A DNA stretch of 64,000 nt from Tomocerus qinae (lineage: Eukaryota; Arthropoda; Collembola; Entomobryomorpha; Tomoceridae), in assembly GCA_020055645.1 (NCBI GenBank), contig CM034550.1, positions 16,195,001 to 16,259,000 of the forward strand. The letters run 5' to 3'. Below the pieces are notes generated by a model that saw nothing but the letters and a program-made list of their open reading frames with translations, made no database searches and was not told the origin of the DNA. A program made the position numbers and the translations under genes. Below, in pieces: positions 13,401 to 26,200 of the stretch. Every line of letters begins with the position of its first letter. The stretch's first letter is position 1.

Positions 13401-16400
13401 TAAAATGCTAAAACAAGTATTAAACTTTTCCAGCAATTCTTTACGGATCGTGTGTTTGACATTTTCGATAAAGATGCTTCTGGATCAATATCTCTTCACG
13501 AATTCTTGGAATGCATGCATCAGTTTGCAGGAACTGAGCCTGATGACAAAATACGTTTTCTTTTCAAAGTTTATGATGTGGATGGAGATGGTGTCATACA
13601 ATGCGACGAACTAGGAAAAGTCATGAGAGCTTGCATGGAAGAAAACGGAATGAAATTCAGCGACGATCAAATTCGTAAGAAATATTAACAACCATTCAGA
13701 TTTTCGTATTCTTTAAAATTTCGCTGAATTATCAATGTATACTTCAAAATGGTTTATTTTTTTAAATTCTAAATAGATGAATTGACAATGGCTTTATTTG
13801 AAGACGCTGACGTTGAAAAACGTGGAGCTCTCACATATGAGGCTCTTAAGGCACAGCTTGAAAAGCACAGTGGCCTTTTGGAGAATTTATCCATCAGGTA
13901 AGACCTATTTGGGAATATCTACATTAAATGAACTTAAATTAGTTGTGTCTTTCAAACTGTTATGTTTTTTATTACATCTTTAGTATAGAAAGATGGTTAG
14001 TTCCTCCTAAGCCGGAAGCAGACTCAAGAAACTTTAAAACCAAAATGCATGGGCTAATTCCACATCAATTTTCACTTCGTTATATCAGAAACAATTATGT
14101 CTATCTTGTGTGGTTACTTATATTTATCTTGACAAACATTGGATTGTTCGTTTCGAAAGCTATCACTTATCGAGAAGCACATCCGGAAAAGACTGTTTTT
14201 ATTGTACTTGCTAGAGGGGCTGGTAAGAGTTACATTACGTATATGTATGAATGTCATAATACAATACAATCAATACAATTTAGGATTTATATGAATTGAA
14301 AGTTACTAATTCACACTCTTGTTTGGTTTATTCAGGTCAATGCCTCAATTTCAATTGTACCTTTATTGTTATTGTGATGCTGAGACAGTGTCTCACATTT
14401 CTACGTGCGAGAGGAGCCAGTATGTTCCTGCCTATAGATCAACATATTTATTTTCACAAAATGACCGGATGGCTTATTTTTCTCTTCAGTGTCTTTCATA
14501 CTATAATGCATCTGATTAATATTGGTAAGAATTCTAAATAATTATTCTGTGATCCAGAGATAGCTGACAACAGCATCTTTATAAGCAACTATGCATGTTT
14601 AGGGTTTTACTAAGTATGTAATTATTGTGGTACAGAGGTTGGGATAATAGAACATTTCAATGACGATTGTTTGGCCAATGAAACTTGTCGTTTACCACCC
14701 ACCTATTTGAGCGTTCTCTTCGACCCTTCCGAAACTAATGAATTGGGTCTCATTCATGGATATGCTTTCAACTCTGGAGTTGTACTTATTATTATTTTAA
14801 CAACAATGGTGATCTGCTCTCTTCCTTTCGTCAGACGGGGTGGTTGTTTTGAGGTACTGAAGTTATTTGTTAAACATTCAATATCCTTTGTGGTTCAATT
14901 GCTTTAAAAATAACTGCTCTGTTTTTAACAGGTATTTTACTGGACACATTTATTGTATTTTGCTTTTTGGGTCTTACTTATCATTCATGCTCCAAACTTC
15001 TGGAGGTGGTTTATAGTACCTGGAATAATCTTCCTTATTGAACAAGTGAGTTTCATTATGTACCTAACGAAAATAGTCATAGCCTTCGGTCCTAGATTAG
15101 AACTATCAAATTAACATTCTTATTTTTACAGGCATTACGTTATTACCACTGGAGAATGGGAAGAGGTAAAACATGCGTTAGTTCTGGAATTCTTCTCCCA
15201 TCTAAAGTGACTCACTTAGTTATCCGTCGTCCTCCAAACTTTGAATTTCGTCCTGGAGACTACGTTTTTGTAAGGATCCCAAGAATTGCCAAGTATGAAT
15301 GGCATCCTTTCACAATTAGCAGTGCTCCAGAACAAGAAGGTATGTTTTTAAATGGCTATCTATTGAATTTATAATCTTAAGCCATAGCTAAATGTTTTTA
15401 TATTACGTTTTGCGTTTCTTCATTTTTTAACGTTTTGTGTAATTAAAGATGCATTATGGCTTCACATTCGTGCCGCTGGCCAATGGACTACAAGGCTTTA
15501 TGAGTATTTCGAAAACGAGCAAAATAATTTAAATTCCGGTATGGGTTTCGAACATGTCGATTATGGATTTCCAAGGACTTCTTTAACTGATAAAAATAAA
15601 CAGTACGTTGGGAAGTTTTCTTAAAGAATATGCGACATAATATTTTTTAGAAGATTATCTATTCGAAATTGCTAATTTGTGACAAATTGTGTAGAAAATA
15701 CAAACCACACGCAGCTATACAAGAAGAGATGGAAGGTGTAGGCATTTCAAACGACAAATCTCGGAAAGTGGGAGTCGATTTAAAATTGAATACACGAAGG
15801 GAACGTTTGCCTACCGTTGGTGTTGGAGATTCTCATTCTACAGTAAATCCTTCAAGTTCTTCCTCTTCATTGAACGAAAACGAATCTGTTAATGGTATGT
15901 AAATTATCAGCTACATGCCGCAAATCGCAAATGTTTTGAAACTATATTGAATTTCTTTCCAAAATAGATGTATTTACTTCAGTGGATTCAATAAATGAAA
16001 CTGATGCCATAATAAAAAAGAAAAAGGTGCCAATCAGACTTAACAAGCCAAAATTAACGTCCACGAAGTCCCTTCCAAATGTCCATGAACGAATGCTCAA
16101 AAGAGAAATTAAGATGAAGTATGTAAATTAGTTATCTGTGACAATATTCACATTTACTGATGCTTTTATTGTAAAAATGTTTGTATTTAGTTTACGAAAC
16201 ACAAACGTCCAATTCAAAAGATCACTGTCAGTAAATAGCATGGAAAATAAAACCACTGGAAACAGCAAGTCGCCAACAAGCGTCCCAAATCTTGGAAGCA
16301 CTCGGAGAATTCAAAGAGTACCGATAAGTTTTCGGTACATGAGAAACAAACCGACTGTAATTGCATTAAAAACTCCAAGTTACGAAGGACAACGTGATGA

Positions 16401-17722
16401 ACTTCTGCAATCAGGATGTGTGGATCGGGCTGCCGAAGAGGGAAGAATGGCAAATTGTGAGGATGGAAATGGTTATGGTGAATTAAATGAGTTGCACCCA
16501 ATTATGGGAACAACACGCACATCTCGAGACGAATTGGCTCGTGGCAGACCCCTTGAGGTAGAAATTGTTATTTTCTTTCAACTCTCATTTCTATAGAAGG
16601 ATTCTTTTGTATAGACTCTGGTGCTTTGTGTAGATTTATCTGGATGGTCCTTATGGAGCTCCAAGCAGTCACATATTCCGTGCGGAACATGCTGTTTTGA
16701 TCGCAACGGGAATTGGAGTCACTCCATTTGCTTCAATTCTCCAGTCTATAATGCATCGCTATTGGGCATCCCGAGTTTCCTGCCCGAATTGCAATTTTAC
16801 ATGGTGTGGAGATTTGCCACAATCAGTGCTGAATCTTAAAAAGGTATAGTTTGATTAAATTCGCTATAAAGTTTAACAGTATCCTATAAATACGTACACA
16901 AACTTGAAATAGCTATCATTTTTATAGTTTTCGAACCATGCTTAACTTTTGTTTCGTTATTTAGGTGGATTTCTTCTGGATCAATCGCGACCAAAGATCT
17001 TTTGAATGGTTTGTCCATCTACTGTCACAGCTTGAGATAGAGCAGGCTGAGCTCGGTGGAGCCATGGAGAGATTCTTGGACATGCACATGTACATTACTT
17101 CTGCTCTCCAGAGAACTGACATGAAAGCTGTGGGACTTCAGCTAGCACTCGACTTACTACATGAAAAAGTATGCAGTAGTTTATAATTTCAGCATATTTT
17201 TGCTATAAGAAAGAAAATTTGGAACATTCCGTTTCTATAATTTTATAAAACAGAAATACCTGCTTTCAAAATCTGTTTTGATTTTATGATGAGGGATTAA
17301 GATTCTATGAATTAATTTTGCTATCAATTAGTTTTGAAAAAATTGGTAGGGTGAATACAAATACATTTAAAGCGGCACTCTGAAACGTGAAAAGTAAATA
17401 CTACATAATAAACACATAAATAAATTAATCTACTTTTTACAAGGAAAAACGTGATTTGATTACCGGACTGAAAACAAGGACGAATGCTGGACGACCTAAT
17501 TGGAATAAGGTAAATATACACAATACTTTTAGCGCTGTAGGTTAATTTTTATATGATGATTATGGTAATAATAATATTTTGTGTGAACAGATTTTTAAAC
17601 AATTGGCTGATCAACACAAAGGAAAAGTGACAGTATTTTATTGCGGACCTCCATCACTCGCCCGGTCCCTTAAAGTCAAATGTGACGAATTCGGATTCTC
17701 GTTTAGAAAAGAATTGTTTTAA
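1482..17722 (+). CDS. Nox5: Calcium-regulated NADPH oxidase, NOX5 type (complete, 20 exons)
   Basis: Transmembrane NADPH oxidase that passes electrons from NADPH through FAD and two hemes to O2, making superoxide; NOX5 enzymes are switched on by Ca2+ through their own EF-hands. Exons: 1482-2621, 8579-8676, 12672-12783, 13023-13120, 13210-13330, 13434-13674, 13777-13897, 13984-14222, 14336-14524, 14636-14853, 14932-15045, 15132-15339, 15449-15602, 15695-15894, 15968-16118, 16191-16557, 16634-16843, 16965-17168, 17444-17509, 17591-17722. All junctions are GT-AG and in phase, giving 1460 aa. Residues 1-335 are low-complexity Ser/Asn/Glu-rich. EF loops: 460-471 (Gln at position 12), 535-546 and 571-582 (canonical), and one near 619 that looks degenerate. 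Heme histidines: 764/778 (14 apart) and 865/878 (13 apart). FAD motif HPFTISSAPE starts at 955. A Ser-rich insert spans about 990-1255. NADPH motifs: DGPYG (1261), GIGVTPF (1283), CGPP (1435). The C-terminus is FRKELF. The start ATG is in a good context (CAAAATGG). Confidence 0.93.
2622..8578 (+). other. Nox5 intron 1 (about 6.0 kb)
   Basis: Runs from donor AAG|GTTCGA to acceptor TTACAG|GAG and joins codons in phase 0. Both strands carry only short AT-rich frames with no family signature and no splice-consistent partner. I see no repeat or RNA gene that I can support. Confidence 0.6.
8677..12671 (+). other. Nox5 intron 2 (about 4.0 kb)
   Basis: Bounded by CTGCAG|GTAATT and TTAAAG|GGAAGA. The open frames at 11392-11867 are rich in Tyr, Ile and Cys, as expected of AT-rich noncoding DNA, and show no domain. 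Nothing else is identified. Confidence 0.55.
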
Positions 17723-20261
17723 TGAAATATCTTGTTTAAACATTCATGTGCATCTGTTCCAGTTTACTGACCACAATAATACATTATTTACATTTCAGCC
17801 AGGTCGCCCAATCCATCGAGAATATTTTCTGTATAAATAATTATATACATTGTTGCAAATACATTTTAATTATTCACAGATTTAATTAGTTAGCCTAATT
17901 TTGTCATGTAATAGTAGGTAAATAGGTATGTACGATATTTAATATGTAAAATTTCAGAGCAGAAACGTGATAATAATTATCCGATGACATTCCCAATTGT
18001 TTAGCTGTGAATAATTTAGTTGGACTTTGTCTGAGTATTTCTTCTGTATTGTATTCTATTTATTAAAATACCATCATTATATAATGTTGGTTAATAGTTT
18101 AAATGGTATGAAGTAGAAAATCTAACCGTAGATACATTTTTATTCTATAACTTAATCATTGTTATAATAATTTGTAACATTGAATTCTGAGTATTTTTCT
18201 CTAAATAGATTTTGTTTTTCCTTTCTTCGCTTTCCTATTATTCTAACTATATTTTCAATAAAATGACGAATAATGCAGCGAAATGATGGCTACGATACAT
18301 TTTTAGCTAGTATATGTAAAACTGTTAAGAAGGGACAAAACGTGCAGTTTAAAATAATAAATCAATTCCAATATCAATATAAATGAATTAAAGTTATATT
18401 TTATGCTAGAAGTAGCAAATAGGTTTTAACAAAAGTATTTAAAGTACCCTTTGAATCTTTAAGCAAAATAGTATTAGCAATGTAAAATATTTTGTGCTAC
18501 CTATCCAGTACACATTCTATTTACATTTATGAATGATCCAAATCTGATATCTGTATTTCATATTGGTATACAAAATGGATGAACCCGAGTGGATTACCAA
18601 TATTTTAACGTATAAAAAATGGATTTTCATTTACACTATTGTGCCAGGTTCCGTGTCGACTGCGTCTATTTATATTTACACTACGACCGCGCGACCGCAA
18701 TATCAAAACATACTATTAATACATATATAGCATTTTGTATATATGTAATTGGATTGTCTGTATGTAAATTTGGAATAAAATAAATGAAGAGGTTAACATT
18801 GATGTGTTGTTTCAATGGCACTATTAGTTTATAATTAAACCTTAGGTGAAACCTAACAAACTATATATTATCGATTATCTACTGTAGGTACTCGGTTGAA
18901 GATGCAATTGGAGTATGCAAAAAATTCACGTCAGTAATTCTAATTAAAATCGTAACCATTATAGTAAAACTTTTAATTGTTAACTTTAATTTGGTTTCAA
19001 ATAATATGGTAATTATACCCTAGTCCCTAGTAGACCGATAATGTCTGATCCTGTTGATGTTGATACAAACTAGCCAATGGTGACATCCAAAATTTTCAAA
19101 TCCATTATGATATTTATTATGAACTGTCATTAAAAATATGGTCGAATAAAACACTACTAACTCTAACGCTACACATATACGTTTTTGTGGCCTAAATATT
19201 ATTTTGTCGCAAGCATCAGTAATCTCTTTCAAAGGTCAGAAATGAGTTGGAGATAAACATGTCGGTGCATGCATGGTGTCTGAGTGTCTGCCCTTGACAA
19301 AGAAATCAACTCCAATCTGGCATTTCCCAATTTTAACTCAAGAGGAATCAGTAAACTGTATTGCTTTCCTCTCTCCTTAAGTCCTAAAATTCAAAAAAAC
19401 GTATTTTATTTGGCTTTAAATGATTTTGTCGGTTTCGGTGTATGAAATGGGCTAAAAGTGGAAACGTTTCTAAAGAAATGTTGAATTGTTTTAAAAAATA
19501 TTTCCTTTTAGGATTTAAGAAACCAAAAATGGAAGATTTTTCGGATAATATAGTGTAATCCACATATTCGAAGGAAGACTGGTGGACCTCAACAATATTT
19601 TAGCATTTGTTATGGCTCATCCTGTATACTTTTAAAACCTTTGGACTTGGCTGTCAGGTTGTCACTAAATGTCACTAGCTACATCAAACACCACAACATC
19701 AGGCACAAAAATAATACAAAATCATTTACAATCATTTCTAAAGTGAATATTTTTAGTATTCATCCGTCATAGATAGTGTACAACAAGGTTTACCTACTCT
19801 TAACTGTAACACATGAGTACCTGACCTATAACAAGTAGCTATTCATTATTCTGATAATACTATAATCTAAAGTCTCTATACACCGATGCTGATAATTTAA
19901 ACTTATGTATCTGTCGGGTTAAGTGGAGTAATGATAAAAAATGAAAAAATGATAAATCGTAGTCATAAAACATAAAAATAAATTTAAACGAGTGTAATTA
20001 GTACGGCAATACAATGGTTATTTAAATCTATCAGTAATCAGTATTATTTGAATTTTTACAGCTCAAATCCTAAACCTTGATTTCCTTCACTGGAGGAAGA
20101 ACAAGGAAGACTTTTTCTTCCTCGTTTACATGGTTGTGCATTCTTTCTGTATATGAGTGGTGAAAAAGAAACGGTATGTATTTGTAAGTCGGCTGAACAC
20201 GATAGTCAATAAGGTGTCAATATTTTTAGTTCATCAACACACGTTACTTGAGCTTTAATAG
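17723..20261. other. Spacer between the two Nox5 copies, including the 3' UTR of the first
   Basis: Holds the 3' UTR of the first oxidase copy; an AATAAA at 18257-18262 is a plausible polyadenylation signal. From about 18.8 to 20.2 kb I see no exon resembling oxidase exons 1-3, which the second copy lacks. A short imperfect inverted repeat of GAGGAAGAA and TTCTTCCTC lies near 20093-20124. No other feature can be supported. Confidence 0.5.
18257..18262 (+). terminator. Possible polyadenylation signal of Nox5 copy 1
   Basis: AATAAA hexamer about 535 bases after the TAA stop of the first oxidase gene. It is the first exact hexamer I found downstream; in AT-rich DNA such a match may be chance. 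Confidence 0.3.
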
Positions 20262-23200
20262 AACAAATCATGGAGTTTATATCCCAGCTTAGCAGTTCCC
20301 GGTGCGTGAATATTTTTGCCCATTTCTTTTAATGTCATTATTTAGAATTGTCCTAAATTGATATTTTCTAATTTTATTCAGAGCCAGCAAGGGTTTGACA
20401 GAAGAGAATATAAAATGGCTAGAAAAGCTTTTAAAACAGTATATAAATGTTGCCAATGGAAAGGAAATCCGAAAAGAAGATTTCACCAAAATCATTCAGA
20501 CGAAAAATGTATAACTTAATTTCAACACATGTATCTATTACTTATCTTACTCAGCATAATTAATTGGGACAGAATAAAAATCAAATATTATTTAACATAG
20601 AAATTCTTTACGGATCGTGTGTTCGATATTTTCGACAAAGATTCTTCTGGATCAATATCTCTTCATGAATTCTTGGATGCCATGCATCAGTTCGCTGGAA
20701 CTGAGCCTGAAGATAAGATACGTTTTCTTTTCAAGATTTATGACGTGGATGGAGATGGTGCCATTCAGTTTGATGAGCTAGGCAAAGTGATCAGAGCTTG
20801 TATGGAAGAAAATGGAATGAAATTCAATGACGATCAAATTCGTAAGATTTTAGATTTTCTACGAGATCAATATTCTAGCATGTTATTTCTACCCTTTATG
20901 TTAACTTACCTCTAAATTTCAATAGATGAGTTGACAATGGCTTTATTTGAAGACGCTGACGTCGACAAACGTGGAGCACTTACATACGAAGCCCTTAAGG
21001 CGCAACTTCAAAAGCACAGTGGCCTTATGGAGAATTTGTCCATCAGGTGAGGGTTGAGATTCAAAATCCAAATGGACATCAAAGTTATACTAGAAATTAT
21101 TCTTCACTTTCCTAAAGCTGGTTTTTCATAATTTGTTAATTAATCGATATTCGCAGTATAGAAAGGTGGTTAGTTCCTCCGAAGCCTGAAAACGTTGAGC
21201 AGAACTTTACATCCAAGTTGCATGGACTAATTCCATATCAATTTTCACTTCTTTACATCAGAAACAATTATGTTTATCTAGTGTGGTTACTTTTATTCAT
21301 TCTGACAAACATTTACCTTTTTGTCAGCAGAGTTATTACATTTCGAAAAGCTAATCCTGACAAGACTATGTATATTGTACTCGCTAGAGGGGCTGGTTAG
21401 TCTCCTAAAATATAATTTTTTAAAGTAATTTGTAAATTATCCAATTCGAATGAATTTAGTCCAATTCGATTCGGACAAAATCTCTAAGTATTATATTTCT
21501 TTTGTGTTGGTTTGTAAAGGTCAATGCCTCAACTTCAATTGTACCTTTATTGTTGTTATGATGCTGAGACAGTGTCTCACATTTCTACGTGCGAGAGGAG
21601 CAAGTATGTTTTTACCGATAGATGAACATATCCATTTTCACAAAATGACGGGATGGCTTATTTTTTTCTTCAGTTTCTTTCACACTGTTATGCATTTAAT
21701 CAACATTAGTAAGCAAAATTAATAAATTTAATCACAAATTGTGTATTTATATGGCTTTTCCTGAGTATTGAATATTTGGTACAGAGGTTGGAATACTAGG
21801 AAAGGTCGGTGATGGTTGTTTGGCCAATGAAACTTGTCCTTTACCACCGACCTATTTGAAAATCCTCTTCGACCCTTCTGCAACTCCTGCATTGGGTCTC
21901 ATTCCTGGATACGCTTTCAACTCTGGAGTTGTACTCATTATCATTTTATCAACAATGGTGATCTGCTCTCTGCCTTTCGTCAGACGGGGTGGCTGCTTTG
22001 AGGTAATGATGACTGTGCACTGAGTACTAATATTCTTTACTATTCATTATCTTCTAAATAAGATGTTTGTAAATTTGTACCTATGTCGCATGTATTTAAC
22101 TATCTGTCTATGCATGTATGTTCTACGCCATGGACGTTGCGGATTTTTGTTACAATGGATATTGTATAAAACAAGAGAGTACAATATGGGTAAACATTAT
22201 AGCTTATTTCGAAATTAAACACTGTCAATATGCCTAATCATATTGAAATTCAGTAATAGTACTGGGGGCTTAATAGTAATATAAAATAAATATTAGTATG
22301 AAATCCCATATTGTAATTTATAAATTCAAAATTAATGAAATTCTGATTTTGGTTACAAGAAACGCTACTATTCTACTGATTGGTTCAGCGCCTATAATAT
22401 TGAGGTTAAATTTCATAGTCGTTGAGACGACCTTCGGAATGGTATAAGTCTTCTTAATATATCTACACGACAAGTATTTATTTTAGATTATAAAAGTTGA
22501 GGGCTCACATCATCACAAACGACACAATTTGTAACGAATTGTGGCAGTTTGATCTAGATCACGTATAGGCCTGCGTCCTCTGGGACCACAGTACGGATAT
22601 TTTTCCAATGCTGCACATCATAGTCTATAGATAAACGATATAAACGGATCTCTTATAAAACAATTTCCACCTAAAATCACATTTTGTAATTTATAGCTTC
22701 AAAATGAATTAACGTGAGAGATGGGTCGCGAGAAATGATGTCATTTTAGCTGTGGGTTGAAAATATCCAATATTATGATATCAGCTGATGGACCATAAAA
22801 TGAGCTTTCGAACGGTATATGACTTGTTAATAATAGCTACATGGAAAGTATTTCTTTTAGGGTTTGCAAGTTGAGAGCCATAACATCATAAGCGACACTT
22901 TTTAAAATGAATTGGGGCCATTTTATCTAAGTGACAAAAGGCCATTTTATCATAAGCGACAAATTTGATTTTAATGTATTTTCCTTATTTTTTCTGTACT
23001 GTGCAGAAAGCTAAGACTTTAAATATTGCAGTGTAGGTATTTAGCCTAGGTATTTTTGGTATAACCTATATTGATATAGGTCGTTGTTTGACTAAATTAT
23101 TGTCATAATTGTAGTTAAAGGTCTACTTGCACATATGATGAACTACGCTTTTTACATGTATATAAGTCTGAAAGTTATTTCCAAAGTAATCCATTATGCT

Positions 23201-26200
23201 TGAAAAATTAAAAGACGATCTCCAGCAATGTCAATTTTATGGTTTGAACTATTTATGCAACATTTAAAGGAAATCTTATATGAAAAATAGAAAAATTGTC
23301 GCTTATGATCAAATGGTCGGAAGTCACTTATTATGCCACTAAGTGTCACTTATGATGATTACATGCTGTCTCAGCCATAAATAAATATTTCCCGTTAATT
23401 AGCAAGGCTCGTACCAATACCAATGGAAAGATACCATGCCAAAAGTACTATTTAAATAATATTTTCAATGTACCAGTAAATTGGTGGTTTTTGTAATTAG
23501 ATGTAATTAAATGAATTTTAAAATGTAATTTTACTCGAATATTATTTTATAAGCTTCTTCTGACCATCGATGACCCTAAGGCATATCGAATAGACATGAT
23601 TATGTTGACCTTTCGAAATTGTTTCACACACGTTTGATCGTCTAAATTGGTTGTTTTATTTCGAACAGGTATTTTACTGGACCCACGTACTGTATTTCGT
23701 TTTCTGGTTCCTCCTCGTAATTCATGCTCCAAATTTTTGGAAATGGTTTCTGGTGCCAGGAGTTATCTTTCTTATCGAACAAGTAAAAGTTGTATAAATT
23801 TTTTCCGACGTTTTTTGAACTTTGTATAACAAAATTTTAATATTGTACATTTTAGGCTTTACGTTTTTACAACTGGAGAATGGGAAGGGGAAGAACATCG
23901 GTTCGTGCCGGAGTTCTTCTTCCATCAAAAGTGACTCATCTTGTAATCCGCCGACTTCCAAACTTTGAATTTCATCCGGGAGATTATGTTTTTGTTAGAA
24001 TTCCGGAGATTGCCCAATTTGAATGGCATCCTTTTACCATTAGCAGTGCTCCAGAGCAAGGAGGTATGGCAGATAAGGCATATTAGATATACATTTCGGG
24101 ATTATGATCTTTATATTACAATACACACCTGATTACTTATAATTAATTGGTGATTTATTTTTTGTTCAAAGATGCATTATTTCTTCACATTCGTGCTGCT
24201 GGTCAGTGGACGACAAAGCTATACGAATATTTTGAAAAAGAGCAAGAAAAATTGGCTGGCAATGAATTGGGACTGGGAAGTTCAGATTGTGATCCTGGAC
24301 GAAAGAGTTTTTTGGTGGGAAAAAATAAACAGTACGTTTTGAATTATCATAATAGATATTAAAATACATAAACAATTATTGTAAAAGACTAAATCAGCAC
24401 TCTAAATGTGAGAAATTGTACAGAAAATATAAATCTAACTCGGAAGCAGAAGTGGCAGGTTTGAGCACAATGAACGATAAATCTGGAAACATCGAAGTCG
24501 ATTTACAGTTAAGCAAAAGTAAAGATTTCATTGAAGATTCCCAGAACTCGGTAAATCAACAGGATTGTTCCTCTTCAGAAAAAGATCCTAACTTAATATT
24601 CACAAAATCCCTTCCAAATTTTCATGATCAAAAGATTAACAGAGAAAAGATGACGTAAGTAAATATCTTATTTGGATTAACACTCAAAACCTTGACTTTC
24701 TATTACTAATGAATACTATTGTTAAACTGGGATTTAGTTTGCGAAATACAACCGTCCAGTTCAAAAGATCCGTATCAGTGTCTAGTATGGAAAACAAAAC
24801 CACCGACAATGCTTTGCCTCCTATAAATAACCAACATCTTGGTAGCACTCGTCAGGGAATTCGACCAATAAGTTTTCGGTACATGCCAACTGTAATACCC
24901 TTAAAAACACCAAGCTTTGAAGAACAACTTGACAAAGGTTTTCCGTCCGGATGTCCTGATCGGAATGCCGAAGAGGGTAGAAAAGCATCAAAAAAATATG
25001 CGGATGGCGAATTAACTGAGCTGCATCCGTTGATGGGAACCACGCACAATTCTCCGGAAGAAATGGCTGTTGGAAGACCCCTTGAAGTATTTCTTTTATC
25101 AAATCCCAAACGATTATTTTGTTTGAGATGAGCATGTACTTTACTTTCCGGTATTTTGTGTAGATTTATCTGGATGGTCCTTATGGAGCACCAAGCAGTC
25201 ACATATTCCGTGCAGAACATGCTGTGTTAATTGGAACAGGAATTGGAGTCACTCCATTTGCATCAATTCTTCAATCTATAATGCATCGCTATTGGGCATC
25301 TCGAGTTTGCTGCCCGAATTGCAATTTCAGATGGTGTGCAGATTTATCGCAATCAGTGCTAAATCTTAAAAAGGTAGTTTAAACTCATTATACAAAGCTA
25401 ATTATATTATAAACACGTGAAATAGCTCTATCATTTTATCGTTTTCGAGTCATGTTTAATTTTTGTTTCGTTATTTAGGTGGATTTCTTCTGGATCAATC
25501 GCGATCAACGATCTTTTGAATGGTTTGTCCATCTACTGTCACAGCTTGAGATCGAGCAGGCTGAGCTCGGTGGAGCCATGGAGAGATTCTTGGATATGCA
25601 CATGTACATTACATCTGCTCTCCAGAGAACTGACATGAAAGCTGTGGGACTTCAGCTAGCACTCGACTTATTACATGAAAAAGTAGTTCTTCAATCGTTT
25701 TTGCACTTTATTTTTGGCATAAATGTTTAGCATAATATTTTGTACTTTATCAAGGAAAAACGTGATTTGATTACTGGACTGAAAACAAGAACAAATGCCG
25801 GACGACCGAATTGGACCAAAGTAAATACATAATAATTTGAGTTTATAGTTATTCAAAGGAGTTTATCTTTTTGTTTTCTTTTCCAATGCCATAGTCCAAG
25901 CACGTATGCAGAACTGAGTTTCGGAGGGGGCTAGATTTCCAATAGATATTTTAAGTATATATATTCGCGCGTAGTGCGAAAATTTTTGGCGTTTTTTGAA
26001 GGAAATGAGTCAAAAATGGCCTAAAAATTTTTTGCTATTTTGAGAAAAAATTCCCATTTTCTTGGATTTCGGGGGGGGGGGGCTTCAGCCCGTAAAGCCC
26101 ATCCCTAAATACGTCCTTGCCATAGTCTTAAAGTAAAGATACAATGGATGAGTATAAAAATGTTTTTATATGAACAGATTTTTAAACAACTTGCTGATCA

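Noticed and set aside
19540-19640. Stretch ending in CTCATCCTGTATAC resembling ends of insect DNA transposons
   Set aside because: Only a short motif match from memory; I found no matching inverted end or target duplication.
20239-20262. Extension of copy 2 exon 4 homology further left (GTTACT against GTCACT of copy 1)
   Set aside because: The match is only a few bases and the intervening sequence contains an in-frame TGA; too weak to extend the exon.
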